64,000 bases of DNA. Origin: Candidatus Poribacteria bacterium. Its GTDB lineage: Bacteria > Poribacteria > WGA-4E > WGA-3G. Numbering within the stretch: the first letter of the stretch is position 1; each line of letters opens with the position of its first letter. A program made the translations under genes and the position numbers. The stretch lies in NCBI GenBank assembly GCA_022827185.1, contig JAJDTM010000010.1, positions 1-64,000 of the forward strand, given 5' to 3'. This document shows positions 53,656 through 62,554 of this stretch, piece after piece. The notes beneath the pieces are model-generated. The model did not search any database, was not told the DNA's origin, and was given only the letters and a program-made list of their open reading frames with translations.

Positions 53656-55416
53656 ATGTTTGGGACACAAAGGGATTTTGATAATCGTCTCATGGCATAT
53701 CGCAACAGTTTAACAGGTATTAAGCACCTGCATCGATTGAAAACACCGTCTGCTTATGCATCGCGCCCGCAATCGAATGAACCGATCGGGCTTCACGTGA
53801 CAACCTCCGGTGGTATTGCTTACGATTCGGTTTGCTGTTGGATGAATGTAGATGGTAGAGAGTCCACATTTGAATTGGTGCCAGGAGAATCCGTATGGAA
53901 TGCCCTTGAATGGCGGTATGTTCGCCGCTGGGTTGGACAGATTCCACCGCAAACGAGAGGAGCAATCGTGTACTACAAAATTGGTGGACGCGTCGTGGGT
54001 TCGGACAGATGGGTCTTTGCGGACAACCAAGCGCGCGTGTTATCGGAGGCAACCGAATTTGCTATCTTAGTCGACGATTACGATATACCGATGTGGGCAC
54101 GCGATGCCTTTATCTATCATATTTTCTTAGATCGGTTCTATCCGGGAGACGGTGTGCCGTGGAAAAAACCGACAAACCTCTCTGGTTTTTTCGGTGGAAC
54201 ACTCCGCGGTGTGATTCAGAAACTTGACTACATTCAATCGCTCGGATGTAATGCGGTCTGGCTCTCACCACTCTTCGCAAGTCCATCGCATCATGGGTAC
54301 GATACGACAGACTATTACACCGTTGAGCCCCGATTCGGTACGAACGCAGAACTGATTGAACTGATTGAAAAAGCACATCAGCGCGATGTCCGGGTTATCT
54401 TGGATTTCGTCGCAAATCACTGGTCCAACCACCATCCAACATTTCAAGAGGCGCGACGTGACAAAAACAGCGAGTATCGGTCGTGGTACACGTGGCAGCG
54501 GTGGCCCGATGAATACACCAGTTTTTTCGACGTAAAGGGGATGCCACAACTCAACCTAAAACATAAACCCGCAAGCGACTATCTTTTAAAATGTGCGCAA
54601 TATTGGTTAGAGAATGGCGTTGACGGTTACCGGCTTGACTATGCACCAGGTCCACCGCATACGTTCTGGGCAGATTTTCGCCAAGCCTGTAAAGCAGTAA
54701 ATCCTGACGCTTTTCTTTTCGGTGAGGTGGTCAGTCATTCGGAAACGATAGCGTCTTACATCCCGCATTTTGATGGATGCCTCGATTTTCTACTCGCGGA
54801 CGCACTCAGAAAAACTTTTGTCCTCGAAACTGCGACGCTGCTGGAATTTGAAGCGTTTTTAGCAGCGCATGAGGCATACTTTCCACAGGATTTTTCGCTC
54901 CCCGCGTTTTTAGACAACCACGATATGACGCGTATCCTCTACTTGGCAGATGAAGATAAGGCGAAGGTCAAGTTAGCGGCACTGGTGCTTTTCACACTCT
55001 CCGCGCCGCCTGTGATTTATAACGGCACCGAAGTCGGCGTTTCACAACGGAATCCGCTTGGACGTTTTGAGGAAGCGCGTTTACCGATGCTATGGGGAGA
55101 TGAACAGGATGAAGATTTATTGACTTATTTTCGACGTTTGGGAGCATTAAGGAAGCAGTTTCCGCTACTCGCTTCGGGTGAACGAGAGATTGTTCATCTA
55201 AATGTTCAAAATGGCACTTATGCGTATCTACGCACTTTAGAAACTAATTCTGTCTTGATTGCACTAAATACAGGTAGACGTTCTGCAACAATTGATATTC
55301 CGATTCCGTCATTTCAGCATTCCGCTGAAGACATGCTCAATGGAAACCGAGTGGTAGTATCAGAGGGTTCAGTAGAGGTTTCGCTTGCGGCACAGAGTGG
55401 GGCGTTCATTGCTTAA
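53656..55416 (+). CDS. GH13 alpha-amylase family enzyme (neopullulanase/cyclomaltodextrinase-like)
   Basis: 586 residues, no signal peptide, so cytoplasmic. An N-terminal beta domain (about 35-130) is followed by the GH13 barrel: FIYHIFLDRFYPGDG, NAVWLSPLFASPSHHGYDTTDYY, VILDFVANHWSN (region I), GYRLDYAP with nucleophile Asp328 (II), FGEVVSH with acid/base Glu357 (III), FLDNHDMTR with Asp423 (IV). A C-terminal beta domain ends the chain. All three catalytic acids are present. The N-terminal module and region II favour the neopullulanase/maltogenic amylase group acting on maltodextrins taken into the cell. RBS GGTAGAGGGACATC is modest; ATG 53656 is nevertheless the first in frame. Confidence 0.85.
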   Translation: MFGTQRDFDNRLMAYRNSLTGIKHLHRLKTPSAYASRPQSNEPIGLHVTTSGGIAYDSVCCWMNVDGRESTFELVPGESVWNALEWRYVRRWVGQIPPQTRGAIVYYKIGGRVVGSDRWVFADNQARVLSEATEFAILVDDYDIPMWARDAFIYHIFLDRFYPGDGVPWKKPTNLSGFFGGTLRGVIQKLDYIQSLGCNAVWLSPLFASPSHHGYDTTDYYTVEPRFGTNAELIELIEKAHQRDVRVILDFVANHWSNHHPTFQEARRDKNSEYRSWYTWQRWPDEYTSFFDVKGMPQLNLKHKPASDYLLKCAQYWLENGVDGYRLDYAPGPPHTFWADFRQACKAVNPDAFLFGEVVSHSETIASYIPHFDGCLDFLLADALRKTFVLETATLLEFEAFLAAHEAYFPQDFSLPAFLDNHDMTRILYLADEDKAKVKLAALVLFTLSAPPVIYNGTEVGVSQRNPLGRFEEARLPMLWGDEQDEDLLTYFRRLGALRKQFPLLASGEREIVHLNVQNGTYAYLRTLETNSVLIALNTGRRSATIDIPIPSFQHSAEDMLNGNRVVVSEGSVEVSLAAQSGAFIA

Positions 55417-55420
55417 GAAA

Positions 55421-55471
55421 TAAAAAAAGAAGAAGGGGATCGGCAACTATAGGATATTGTTACCGGTCCCC
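55421..55471 (-). terminator. Terminator of the 55497-56396 lipoprotein gene
   Basis: On the minus strand GGGGACCGGTAAC pairs with GTTGCCGATCCCC at 12 of 13 positions (55459-55471 with 55435-55447), followed by TTCTTCTTTTTTTA. It lies between convergent genes and may also work weakly for the GH13 gene. Confidence 0.72.
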
Positions 55472-55496
55472 TGCTTATAGGTATCGTGAGACGTGA

Positions 55497-56396
55497 CTAC
55501 TGGGCACTATCGTCATCACCGGTACCATCGTCATCACCGGTACCATCGCCATCACCAGCATCACTGCCGGCCATGGCATCGTCAGTCGTCATGGCGTCAT
55601 CGGTGACCGGCATGATCATTAGTTTTGCTACGGGGCCTTCCCATGCGAATGCCTCACTGACATCGGCACCGCCTTGGATACCGGGGTGCATCATAATCAC
55701 GCCGCCTTCAGTCGGTACGCGTGCGTTGCTACCCGCCGGATCCATATCAGCATCCAAACCGAGGGGGCCCGGAATGTCGGAAGCCATCTCTGTATTATCC
55801 TCGCTACCTGCATCGTAAGCCATCAGTTCAATGGTTTTCGTAACAGGCATCCCTGCTTCGTCAAAGAGCGGCACATCAAACACGCCGATGAACGCATCGT
55901 TCGTTGAGACCAACATTGTGCTGACAGACAACGAAGAGTTCATCATATCGGCAGTTACGGTAACCATCGTAGATTGCCCCGGCATCGTATACCGACGGGT
56001 CATATCCATATTCATAGCGATCTTGTAGTTTGCACCAGCAGCCATTGCGGCTTCTTCGAGAAGATTGGTTTTTCCACCTTCAGCTTGCGCGATGAGTGCC
56101 TCAGATGCGGGTTGCCCTTCTTCAGCAAGCTTAATACCGGCAGGATGTGTTACGAAGATCGCGGGGGATAACGTTTGTCCGCTCATCCCGTGTTCGCCCA
56201 TGGTGAGGTTCATGAGTGTAACCTCGAACATCTGGCTCTTAGGCATGTCATCGGCGGTCATGTCATCGCCGGTTGTCATACCATCATCTGCCATGCCACT
56301 GTCTGTGTCTATCATCACATTTCTTGCCCGTTCACAGGATACAAAGGCAACACAAGTGATCAAAATAAGCATCAGAGTTATCTGCAATTTAGCCAT
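55497..56396 (-). CDS. Spondin-domain lipoprotein with Asp/Gly-rich tail
   Basis: 299 residues; GAAGGAACAACTATA precedes ATG 56396. Lipobox VAFVSC-ERA. Residues of about 50-265 are a Spondin_N-like domain: SQMFEVTLMNLTMGEHGMSGQTLSPAIFVTHPAG, AMNMDMTRRYTMPGQSTMVTVTADM, SLSVSTMLVSTNDAFIGV. The C-terminal 30 residues are low complexity (DGDGTGDDDGTGDDD), a possible calcium-binding tail. The N-terminal linker is also Met/Asp/Thr-rich. Surface-exposed; binding role inferred. The domain is nearly identical to that of the gene at 56774-58045, so the two arose by recent duplication. Confidence 0.75.
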   Translation of the reverse strand: MAKLQITLMLILITCVAFVSCERARNVMIDTDSGMADDGMTTGDDMTADDMPKSQMFEVTLMNLTMGEHGMSGQTLSPAIFVTHPAGIKLAEEGQPASEALIAQAEGGKTNLLEEAAMAAGANYKIAMNMDMTRRYTMPGQSTMVTVTADMMNSSLSVSTMLVSTNDAFIGVFDVPLFDEAGMPVTKTIELMAYDAGSEDNTEMASDIPGPLGLDADMDPAGSNARVPTEGGVIMMHPGIQGGADVSEAFAWEGPVAKLMIMPVTDDAMTTDDAMAGSDAGDGDGTGDDDGTGDDDSAQ

Positions 56397-56773
56397 TATA
56401 GTTGTTCCTTCCTCTATATTTGAAGTAAAGCTGACAAAAAGTTGTAAATCTATTTGAGAGGGTTTGACTGATTCGTGAAGCGATATTAGAACATAGCATC
56501 GGTAACCCTTTAACCGCTTGCTACTGCAATCTTGTTGTTAAAATAATAAAACATTTAACAAAAAAAGTCAAAGTTATTTTTCTTGAGAGGGCAATTTAGG
56601 GCGAGATAAGCGTTCAATAGGTGTAGTTTCCTAAAAATCTCAGATGGGCTTTACGATAAGACTCGTGCGTCAGAAACTTTACACACCTTCTGCTGGAAAA
56701 AAAGGACTGGGCACCCTATCGTATGGTATCCAATCCTTTTCTGATAGTTGTCGGCTAAGCGTTGCGAGATGAA
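56397..56773. other. 377-base intergenic region between the two spondin genes
   Basis: Contains the terminator of the upstream spondin gene (listed separately) and presumably the promoter of the downstream one. The TTGACT-containing region around 56463 on the plus strand and the A/T-rich 56530-56585 stretch are not convincing promoters. No ORF supported. Confidence 0.45.
56696..56740 (-). terminator. Terminator of the 56774-58045 gene
   Basis: On the minus strand AAAAGGATTGG (56730-56740) pairs with CCAGTCCTTTT (56700-56710), followed by more T. One T-G wobble. Directly downstream of the cytochrome P460/spondin gene. Confidence 0.7.
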
Positions 56774-58045
56774 CTATTGATCACCGTCGTTTGCGTCGGC
56801 ATCATCGGCGACGTTGTCGGTGCTGCCAGCAGTATCGTTATACATGTCGGTGACCGGCATAATCATTAGTTTTGCTACGGGGCCTTCCCATGCGAATGCC
56901 TCACTGACATCAGCACCGCCTTGGATACCGGGGTGCATCATAATCACGCCGTCTTCGGTCGGGACTCGTGCGTTGCTACCCGCCGGATCAACCTCAGGAT
57001 CTAAACCGAGCGGACCCGGAATGTCGGTATGCATCTCTGTGTTATCTTCACTACCTGCATCGTAAGCCATCAGTTCAATGGTTTTCGTAATAGGCATACC
57101 TTCTTCGTCAAAGAGTGGCACATCGAACACGCCGATGAACGCATCGTTCGTTGAGACCAACATTGTGCTGACAGACAACGAAGAGTTCATCATATCGGCA
57201 GTTACGGTAACCGTCGCCGTTTCGCCCGGCTTCGTATACTGACGTGCCATATCCTTCATAGCGATCTTGTAGTTTGCACCAGCAGCCTCTGCAAGCGCGA
57301 CGAGCCCATCAATGTTTCCACCTTCAGCTTGCGCGATGAGTGCCTCAGATGCGGGTTGCCCTTCTTCAGCAAGCTTAAGACCGGCAGGATGTGTTACGAA
57401 AAGCGCGGGAGATAACGTTTGTCCGCTCATCCCGTGTTCGCCCATGGTGAGGTTCATGAGTGTAACCTCGAACATCTGGCTCTTAGGCATTTCATCGGTG
57501 GTCTCCTCCATCATCTGATCTTTGGAGAGCACGACGAAAACGCTGTCATTCTTAGCAGCTGTATGGCATCCGTGGCATCCCATACTGTTTTCTACGCTCC
57601 CGCCACCGACCATAGCATATTCACCATCGGCTGATTGACGTGCGTATTTGACGTATTTCCAACCGTTGTGGGCGGCGTACATCGGGTCATCGGTTTTTTC
57701 CATTATAGCCTTTTTAGCGACGAAAGTGTTTGCGTCGTCCATGATTTCTTTGACGATCATGGTACCTGCGGGGTAAGCTGTTCCTGCTTTGTTTGCCATA
57801 GCACCGGCTTCGTTGAAATATACGGTGCGGGATCCTTCACCGTGAACAGTGCCGCTATCCACGGGTACTGGAAGCATAACATGTGCCCACGCTTTATACG
57901 CGTCTGCAGCCATCATCATATCCGTCAGGTCCGTGGGCATTTCCTCGGGGACCACATCTTCTAACATCTCCTGTCCCCGTTCACAAGATAGGAGAGCCGT
58001 AAAACTAACTAAAATGATAGCCAAGGCTATCTGAAATCTAAGCAT
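56774..58045 (-). CDS. Lipoprotein: cytochrome P460 fused to spondin domain
   Basis: 423 residues from ATG 58045 (GAAGGAACACTATA, same leader as the paralogue); the frame is open to 58108 but that adds only a basic stretch. Lipobox TALLSC-ERG. Residues of about 25-175 form a cytochrome P460-like domain (YKAWAHVMLPVPVDSGTVHGEGSRTVYFN, TMIVKEIMDD) with a haem c motif CHGCH in SMGCHGCHTAAKNDSVFV. The Spondin_N-like domain follows from about 190 to 400, almost identical to the neighbour. P460 enzymes oxidise hydroxylamine or act as electron carriers; the characteristic Lys cross-link cannot be judged by eye. The fusion puts a redox haem on a surface adhesion-type domain. Confidence 0.75.
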   Translation of the reverse strand: MLRFQIALAIILVSFTALLSCERGQEMLEDVVPEEMPTDLTDMMMAADAYKAWAHVMLPVPVDSGTVHGEGSRTVYFNEAGAMANKAGTAYPAGTMIVKEIMDDANTFVAKKAIMEKTDDPMYAAHNGWKYVKYARQSADGEYAMVGGGSVENSMGCHGCHTAAKNDSVFVVLSKDQMMEETTDEMPKSQMFEVTLMNLTMGEHGMSGQTLSPALFVTHPAGLKLAEEGQPASEALIAQAEGGNIDGLVALAEAAGANYKIAMKDMARQYTKPGETATVTVTADMMNSSLSVSTMLVSTNDAFIGVFDVPLFDEEGMPITKTIELMAYDAGSEDNTEMHTDIPGPLGLDPEVDPAGSNARVPTEDGVIMMHPGIQGGADVSEAFAWEGPVAKLMIMPVTDMYNDTAGSTDNVADDADANDGDQ

Positions 58046-58136
58046 TATAGTGTTCCTTCTTCTATATTTGAATAAAATTGATGAAGAGTTGCGAACTTTA
58101 TGCGACAAAGCTCGTAATTATACCTAAGTTGCCACC

Positions 58137-58177
58137 TTGTAGCATAGGAAACTGTTGGTCTCCTGTGCCGCTTTGGG
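58137..58177 (+). repeat. Hairpin repeat, copy 1
   Basis: TTGTAGCATAGGAAACTGTT...CTCCTGTGCCGCTTT, a partly decayed version of the perfect hairpin at 58464-58500. Third copy, inverted, at about 58588-58622. Confidence 0.6.
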
Positions 58178-58422
58178 TTCTCCGAAAATGGCAAGAAACA
58201 CACCAAAGTTTTCGCAAAAATGACCGCTTTTCACTGAAAAACGGGGTTTGTGCGTCTAAAATCACATAGGTAGCAAGTTGGGTTAATTATAGAATTTAAC
58301 GCTTCAGGTTCATGTATAAACAACCTACTTAAATGATACAATATTTTCGCATAATTTACAACAAAAAAATTAGAAGCAATTATAACAGGGTTTACGCAAT
58401 TCTGATCGTAGCACGTGCTATA

Positions 58423-58554
58423 ATACCATTTCTGATTGAAAATACTTCAATAAACGAGATCTTTTGTAGCACAGGAAACCGTTGGTTTCCTGTGCAGTTT
58501 TGTGGGATCTTTGAGACGATCTGTCAATGTAATATAATCTTTTAGAAATGGTAT
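58423..58554. repeat. MITE-like element with inner perfect hairpin
   Basis: Terminal inverted repeats ATACCATTTCT (58423-58433)/AGAAATGGTAT (58544-58554), flanked by TA on both sides. Inside lies a perfect 12-bp hairpin GCACAGGAAACC (58469-58480)/GGTTTCCTGTGC (58484-58495) with loop GTT. No coding capacity. TA flanks point to an IS630/Tc1-type transposase as the mobiliser. Confidence 0.65.
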
Positions 58555-58655
58555 AAGATGGAGAGCCTTGTAAAAAACGTCGTCTCTTTCGGAGCACAGC
58601 CTAACAGTCTATGCTACAAAAGAGACACATGCATAAGTCCTGAAGAAGTTTACCG

Positions 58656-60326
58656 CTATCTATCGGTTTTCAGGATTTGTGACCGAATTTTTAGGATATA
58701 AGGATGTTCGGGTGCTTCCGCGAAAGCGACTTCGATTTCACGTCGCGCGTCGGAGATACGGTTGAGGCGGTAATAGACAAAGGCAAGCGTAGCACGGTGT
58801 GTGGGTCGGCTATCACTTTTAACGACAGCCTCAGCAAGCGTCCGTGCTTCAGCAAGTTGTCTGTTTTCTGTCGCAAGTAAGGCTGCCAATGCCTCTTTCG
58901 GAAATGGCACATTTGGCGCGAGTTGGATCGCACGACGGAAATCGGTCTCTGCCATATCAGACAAGCCCTGTTTCTGATAAATTTTGCCACGCCATAAATA
59001 ACCGGGTGCCCATCTCGGTTCGTGTTGTATCCCCATTGTAAATGTCTGCTCGGCAGCTGCCAAGTCGCCTGACCTTTCGTGCAAATTGGCGAGTTGCACA
59101 TAGGCATCCATAAAGTCTGGGTCGTGTTTGATGAGCGTGAGATAGTGCGCTGCGGCATTCGGAGCGTTTCCGAGTTTGGCTTCTATCATACCAAGATGTA
59201 AAAGTGCCTGACGGGAGGTGGGTTCCACGGTCAGAACGCGCTGATACGTCTGTTTCGCGGTTGCTAATTCGCCGAGTTGCATCTGAAGGTATGCATAATC
59301 TTTCAGTGCCGGTATAAACATATCATGCATTTCAAGTGCCTTTTGCAGCGGTTCTAACGCCTGCTGTAGCTGCTTTTTTTCTATGAACCAATGGGCTTGA
59401 TGGAGATAGCGTTCCGCAAGCGTTCGGCGGTAACGCGCTTCGGCTCTTTCGGCTGCTTCACTATTTCCCATACCGCGGAGAGCTTCTGCAAGCGATTTGT
59501 GAAATGTCGGTTCGTGTGGCGCGTGTTGGATGGCATCTTGATAAAAACGTTGGGCAGCAGTAAGTTGTCCGCGCCTCACGCCCACCTCGCCGCGCCCGAA
59601 CGCTGCACTGGCAAGCGTTTCGTCTTGGACGAGTGCCTCCCTAAAAACGGCATCGGCTTCATCAATACGGTTGAGTTTGAGAAGCACATGTCCAAGATTG
59701 TTGTAAGCAGCGGTTGTTTCTGGGTGTAGTTGCACGGCGACAATATAGTATCTGCGCGCCTGTTCTAAATTTCCACGCTCGGTTTCAATCTGTCCTAAAG
59801 CAACGTACCATGCAGCCGGTGCATCTTCACCGGCACCTTTGATGGCTTTTTGGAACCATATATCTGCTGCGTCAAGTTGTTTGTTGCGGTGATATGCGGT
59901 GGCGAGTTTCGCTTGCACGATGGATTGCAGGCGTGCGATCGAAATATCGGTCTGCTGTTCTGTTGAGAGGCGTTTCAAGGCATGCTTGAAGGCAGTAATA
60001 GCAGCCGGATAGTCCTTCAATTTTGCGGCGGCATCCCCTTCACCGATATAAACAAGGGCTAATTCAGGTGCCTCTTTGGCGAGGGCGCGGTATAAACGCA
60101 GGGCATCTTCCCATTGTTCTGCTTGAAATGCTTGTTGTGCCGCTTTCAACCGTTTCTGAAACGTTTTAGGATAGTTGCTTACATCCGTCTGTAAAATGTC
60201 TCCAGATACCGATGCAGCAACCACAAACAGAAGCATTCCAATGACAAAATACTCCCATTTTACCAGTGGAACGGTCCTGTATGATCGTCCATTTTCACGA
60301 TGCTTCAACTCCCGATAATCCCACAT
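58656..60326 (-). CDS. TPR-repeat protein, membrane-anchored
   Basis: 556 residues. A basic N terminus (about 25 residues) precedes one membrane segment (YFVIGMLLFVVAASVSG), so it is probably anchored with the TPRs outside. About 14 tetratricopeptide repeats follow from residue 55 to the end, for example EQWEDALRLYRALAKEAPELALVY, AYNNLGHVLLKLNRIDEADAVF, ALLHLGMIEAKLGNAPNAAAHY and YLWRGKIYQKQGLSDMAETDFRRAI. TPRs scaffold protein complexes. Only four bases separate it from the SurA-like gene upstream on the same strand, so a joint role in envelope protein handling is inferred. Confidence 0.8.
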   Translation of the reverse strand: MWDYRELKHRENGRSYRTVPLVKWEYFVIGMLLFVVAASVSGDILQTDVSNYPKTFQKRLKAAQQAFQAEQWEDALRLYRALAKEAPELALVYIGEGDAAAKLKDYPAAITAFKHALKRLSTEQQTDISIARLQSIVQAKLATAYHRNKQLDAADIWFQKAIKGAGEDAPAAWYVALGQIETERGNLEQARRYYIVAVQLHPETTAAYNNLGHVLLKLNRIDEADAVFREALVQDETLASAAFGRGEVGVRRGQLTAAQRFYQDAIQHAPHEPTFHKSLAEALRGMGNSEAAERAEARYRRTLAERYLHQAHWFIEKKQLQQALEPLQKALEMHDMFIPALKDYAYLQMQLGELATAKQTYQRVLTVEPTSRQALLHLGMIEAKLGNAPNAAAHYLTLIKHDPDFMDAYVQLANLHERSGDLAAAEQTFTMGIQHEPRWAPGYLWRGKIYQKQGLSDMAETDFRRAIQLAPNVPFPKEALAALLATENRQLAEARTLAEAVVKSDSRPTHRATLAFVYYRLNRISDARREIEVAFAEAPEHPYILKIRSQILKTDR

Positions 60327-60330
60327 CTGT

Positions 60331-61302
60331 TTACCTCATCTCATTTGCCGGTTGCGTGAGCGCATCATCTAAAATGTGCCATACTCCCTCTTCTTTTCTT
60401 TTCTCCAACCACGCTTTGAACTGCTGTTCCGCTTGCTCCTGTCGAATCCGTTCTGTGATTTCCTCATTGACCTCTGAATACGCCTTTTGGCGAGCTGGGT
60501 TATTCCGAATGCGTTCAACAATCTGGTAACCTGCCTCAACAACGAGCGGCTTGCTTCGCTCGGATGTTTGCAATTCGGTTACAAGGGTTCCCAACGGTGT
60601 AGCTGTTTCAACTGTCAGGATATTAAACTGAAGTGACAATTGCGTCTCATAAGCCTCGCGTACTGTCCTAAATGTTTCGCCCTTCTGTAAACGCTCACTG
60701 AGTTTCTGTACCAAGTTCTCTGTGTTCTGCTTTTCCGTTTTTGATATAGCATCTGGAACGACTATCAGCAGTGCGTTGCAGGTAACTGTGGGTGGTACAA
60801 CAAATTCTGCTTTATTTTTATCATAATACGATTGGGTCAATCTTTCGACCTCCGCACTATTGACGGCGTTGAAAAATTTACGTCGGAAAAATTCACCGTA
60901 AATGAGCTGCTCATAGACCCACATCTTCAAGGTTTCGGTTTCCAATTGGTGCTGCTGCATGGCGTTTTGGAAATCTGTCTCGGAAGTATACCTGGCACGA
61001 ATCTCTGCAATCTGTTCTGCAATCTGAGCATCGCGTTCTGCGACTACAACGCCAATCTGATCCGATTCCTGTAAGACGAATTTGCGGTTAATGATAGTCT
61101 CTAATACAGCCTGTTTTTCAGCAGCGGTTGGTGTTTCGGCAGTGGGTTTGCCCATAATCGCAGCGATTCGGAACTCATTTTCGAGTTCACTGCGTGTAAT
61201 AGCATCCGTATTGACAACTGCGATGACAGAGTCAATAAGCACTTGCGCGGACGTGTTACCGCTGATACAGAATAAGAGGAAAAGGATGATACAGCGTTGC
61301 AT
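60331..61302 (-). CDS. SurA-like periplasmic chaperone/peptidyl-prolyl isomerase homologue
   Basis: 323 residues with a signal peptide (CIILFLLFCISGNTSA). SurA N-domain features: VLIDSVIAVVNTDAITRSELENEFR, VLETIINRKFVLQESDQIGV, and the long amphipathic helix region to about 165. The C-terminal half (about 175-300) has weak parvulin similarity (FVVPPTVTCNALLIVVP, PLVVEAGYQIVERIRN) with degenerate active-site positions, so chaperone function is more likely than isomerase activity. It follows the enolase-superfamily gene by one base. Confidence 0.75.
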   Translation of the reverse strand: MQRCIILFLLFCISGNTSAQVLIDSVIAVVNTDAITRSELENEFRIAAIMGKPTAETPTAAEKQAVLETIINRKFVLQESDQIGVVVAERDAQIAEQIAEIRARYTSETDFQNAMQQHQLETETLKMWVYEQLIYGEFFRRKFFNAVNSAEVERLTQSYYDKNKAEFVVPPTVTCNALLIVVPDAISKTEKQNTENLVQKLSERLQKGETFRTVREAYETQLSLQFNILTVETATPLGTLVTELQTSERSKPLVVEAGYQIVERIRNNPARQKAYSEVNEEITERIRQEQAEQQFKAWLEKRKEEGVWHILDDALTQPANEMR

Positions 61303-61303
61303 G

Positions 61304-62473
61304 TTATCTCGGGTTTCTCGGTGTCAGCCACTCCTCTTCAATATGTAAACCGAGGCCAGGTCCGTCGTTTGGAGAAATGTAACTGTCTTTCGGGAGGGAT
61401 TCGCCTTCAAATAATTTCGTCTCCGCTAACGGTACACCGGGTGGGGTGCCAAGGTAATACTCTACCCAGGGTGTATTCGGCATCGCAGCAGAGAGATGGA
61501 GTCCAGATTGACGGAGACCGCCACCGTGAAAAATAACGGTAAGCCCTGCCGCATCCGCGAGATGACAGATCTTAACGCATTCGGTGATACCACCGACCCA
61601 GAACGTATCGGGTTGCAAGATATCCAGGCACCGTCTCTCGATAATCTGCTGAAATGGGAAACGTGTGTAGTGATGCTCACCACTCGCCAGACTTATCCAA
61701 TCGACGGCCTCTTTGACCTTCACCAAACCGTCAATATCTTCTGGGATGAGAAATTCTTCTATCCACTTGAGACGATACGGACGGAGCCGGTGTGCCAAGC
61801 GGATGGTATAATCGACATCGAACGCCATGTAGCAGTCAAGCATAATTTCGACATCATCACCGACTGTCTCTCTGGTTTTTGCGACGAGTTTTTCGTTCTC
61901 TTTTAATCCCCATTCACCGTCTACGGGTCCGTACGGACATGCCAATTTCACTGCCTTAAATCCGAGTTCTAACTGCCAATCGGTATCGTTACCTGTAGCG
62001 TAAGCGAACATCTTCTCACGCAGTGGACCCCCGAGCAGTTCATAGACGGGTTGGTTCTTGATTTTGCCGTTCAGATCCCATAAAGCGATGTCGATGCCGC
62101 TGATCGCGCAGCTCGTTAAACCTTGCGAACCGTAAGGTTTGGACATACGGAACATCATATCCCAAATCTTCTCAACAGCGAAGCAGTTTTCGCCAATCAG
62201 CATCGGTGCGAAGTGTTCATCAATGATTGCCGCGACTGGCGTGCCAAACGAGGTCTCACCTATCCCCCAAGTGCCATCTTCAGCAGTTACTTTAACGTAG
62301 ACTTGATCCCATTTCGGCATCCAACTCGAACGGTGGCGTTTGTATTGCGGGTAGCGCGACATCGGATTCGCGACTTCGGCGTGAACATTCCACGGTTCGC
62401 GTCGAGGTTCTGTGCGTTTGATGTCTCGCGGTGGTACATTGATTCGGACTGTCTGTATGTCTCTGATTTTCAT
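61304..62473 (-). CDS. Enolase-superfamily dehydratase, L-rhamnonate dehydratase-like
   Basis: 389 residues from ATG 62473 (ACGGAGCGAGCGC upstream); a longer frame to 62503 is not supported. Barrel landmarks match L-rhamnonate dehydratase: SGIDIALWDLNGKIKNQPVYELLGG, FAYATGNDTDWQLELGFKAVKL, metal ligands Asp in IMLDCYMAFD, Glu in LKWIEEFLIPED, Glu in SGEHHYTRF, and the catalytic His in VIFHGGG. The enzyme class removes water from a sugar acid to give a 2-keto-3-deoxy acid, consistent with the sugar-acid operon at 48.6-52.5 kb. Mandelate racemase/muconate cycloisomerase subgroup. Confidence 0.83.
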   Translation of the reverse strand: MKIRDIQTVRINVPPRDIKRTEPRREPWNVHAEVANPMSRYPQYKRHRSSWMPKWDQVYVKVTAEDGTWGIGETSFGTPVAAIIDEHFAPMLIGENCFAVEKIWDMMFRMSKPYGSQGLTSCAISGIDIALWDLNGKIKNQPVYELLGGPLREKMFAYATGNDTDWQLELGFKAVKLACPYGPVDGEWGLKENEKLVAKTRETVGDDVEIMLDCYMAFDVDYTIRLAHRLRPYRLKWIEEFLIPEDIDGLVKVKEAVDWISLASGEHHYTRFPFQQIIERRCLDILQPDTFWVGGITECVKICHLADAAGLTVIFHGGGLRQSGLHLSAAMPNTPWVEYYLGTPPGVPLAETKLFEGESLPKDSYISPNDGPGLGLHIEEEWLTPRNPR

Positions 62474-62554
62474 GCGCTCGCTCCGTTGAAGGTTTTTTCG
62501 CATGATACCATGATTTGGCGTTTAATGCAAGAGATTTGATTGGAGCGATCTCGG

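Larger units (their letters stand above)
58109..58655. other. 547-base intergenic region filled with repeats
   Basis: Holds the three hairpin-repeat copies (58137, 58464, inverted at about 58588) and the MITE at 58423-58554. No gene supported. The remaining A/T-rich stretch 58270-58420 holds nothing recognised. Confidence 0.6.

Noticed and set aside
57635..57964. 109-residue plus-strand ORF within the P460 gene
   Set aside because: Antisense shadow of the P460/spondin gene with no ribosome site and no recognisable domain.
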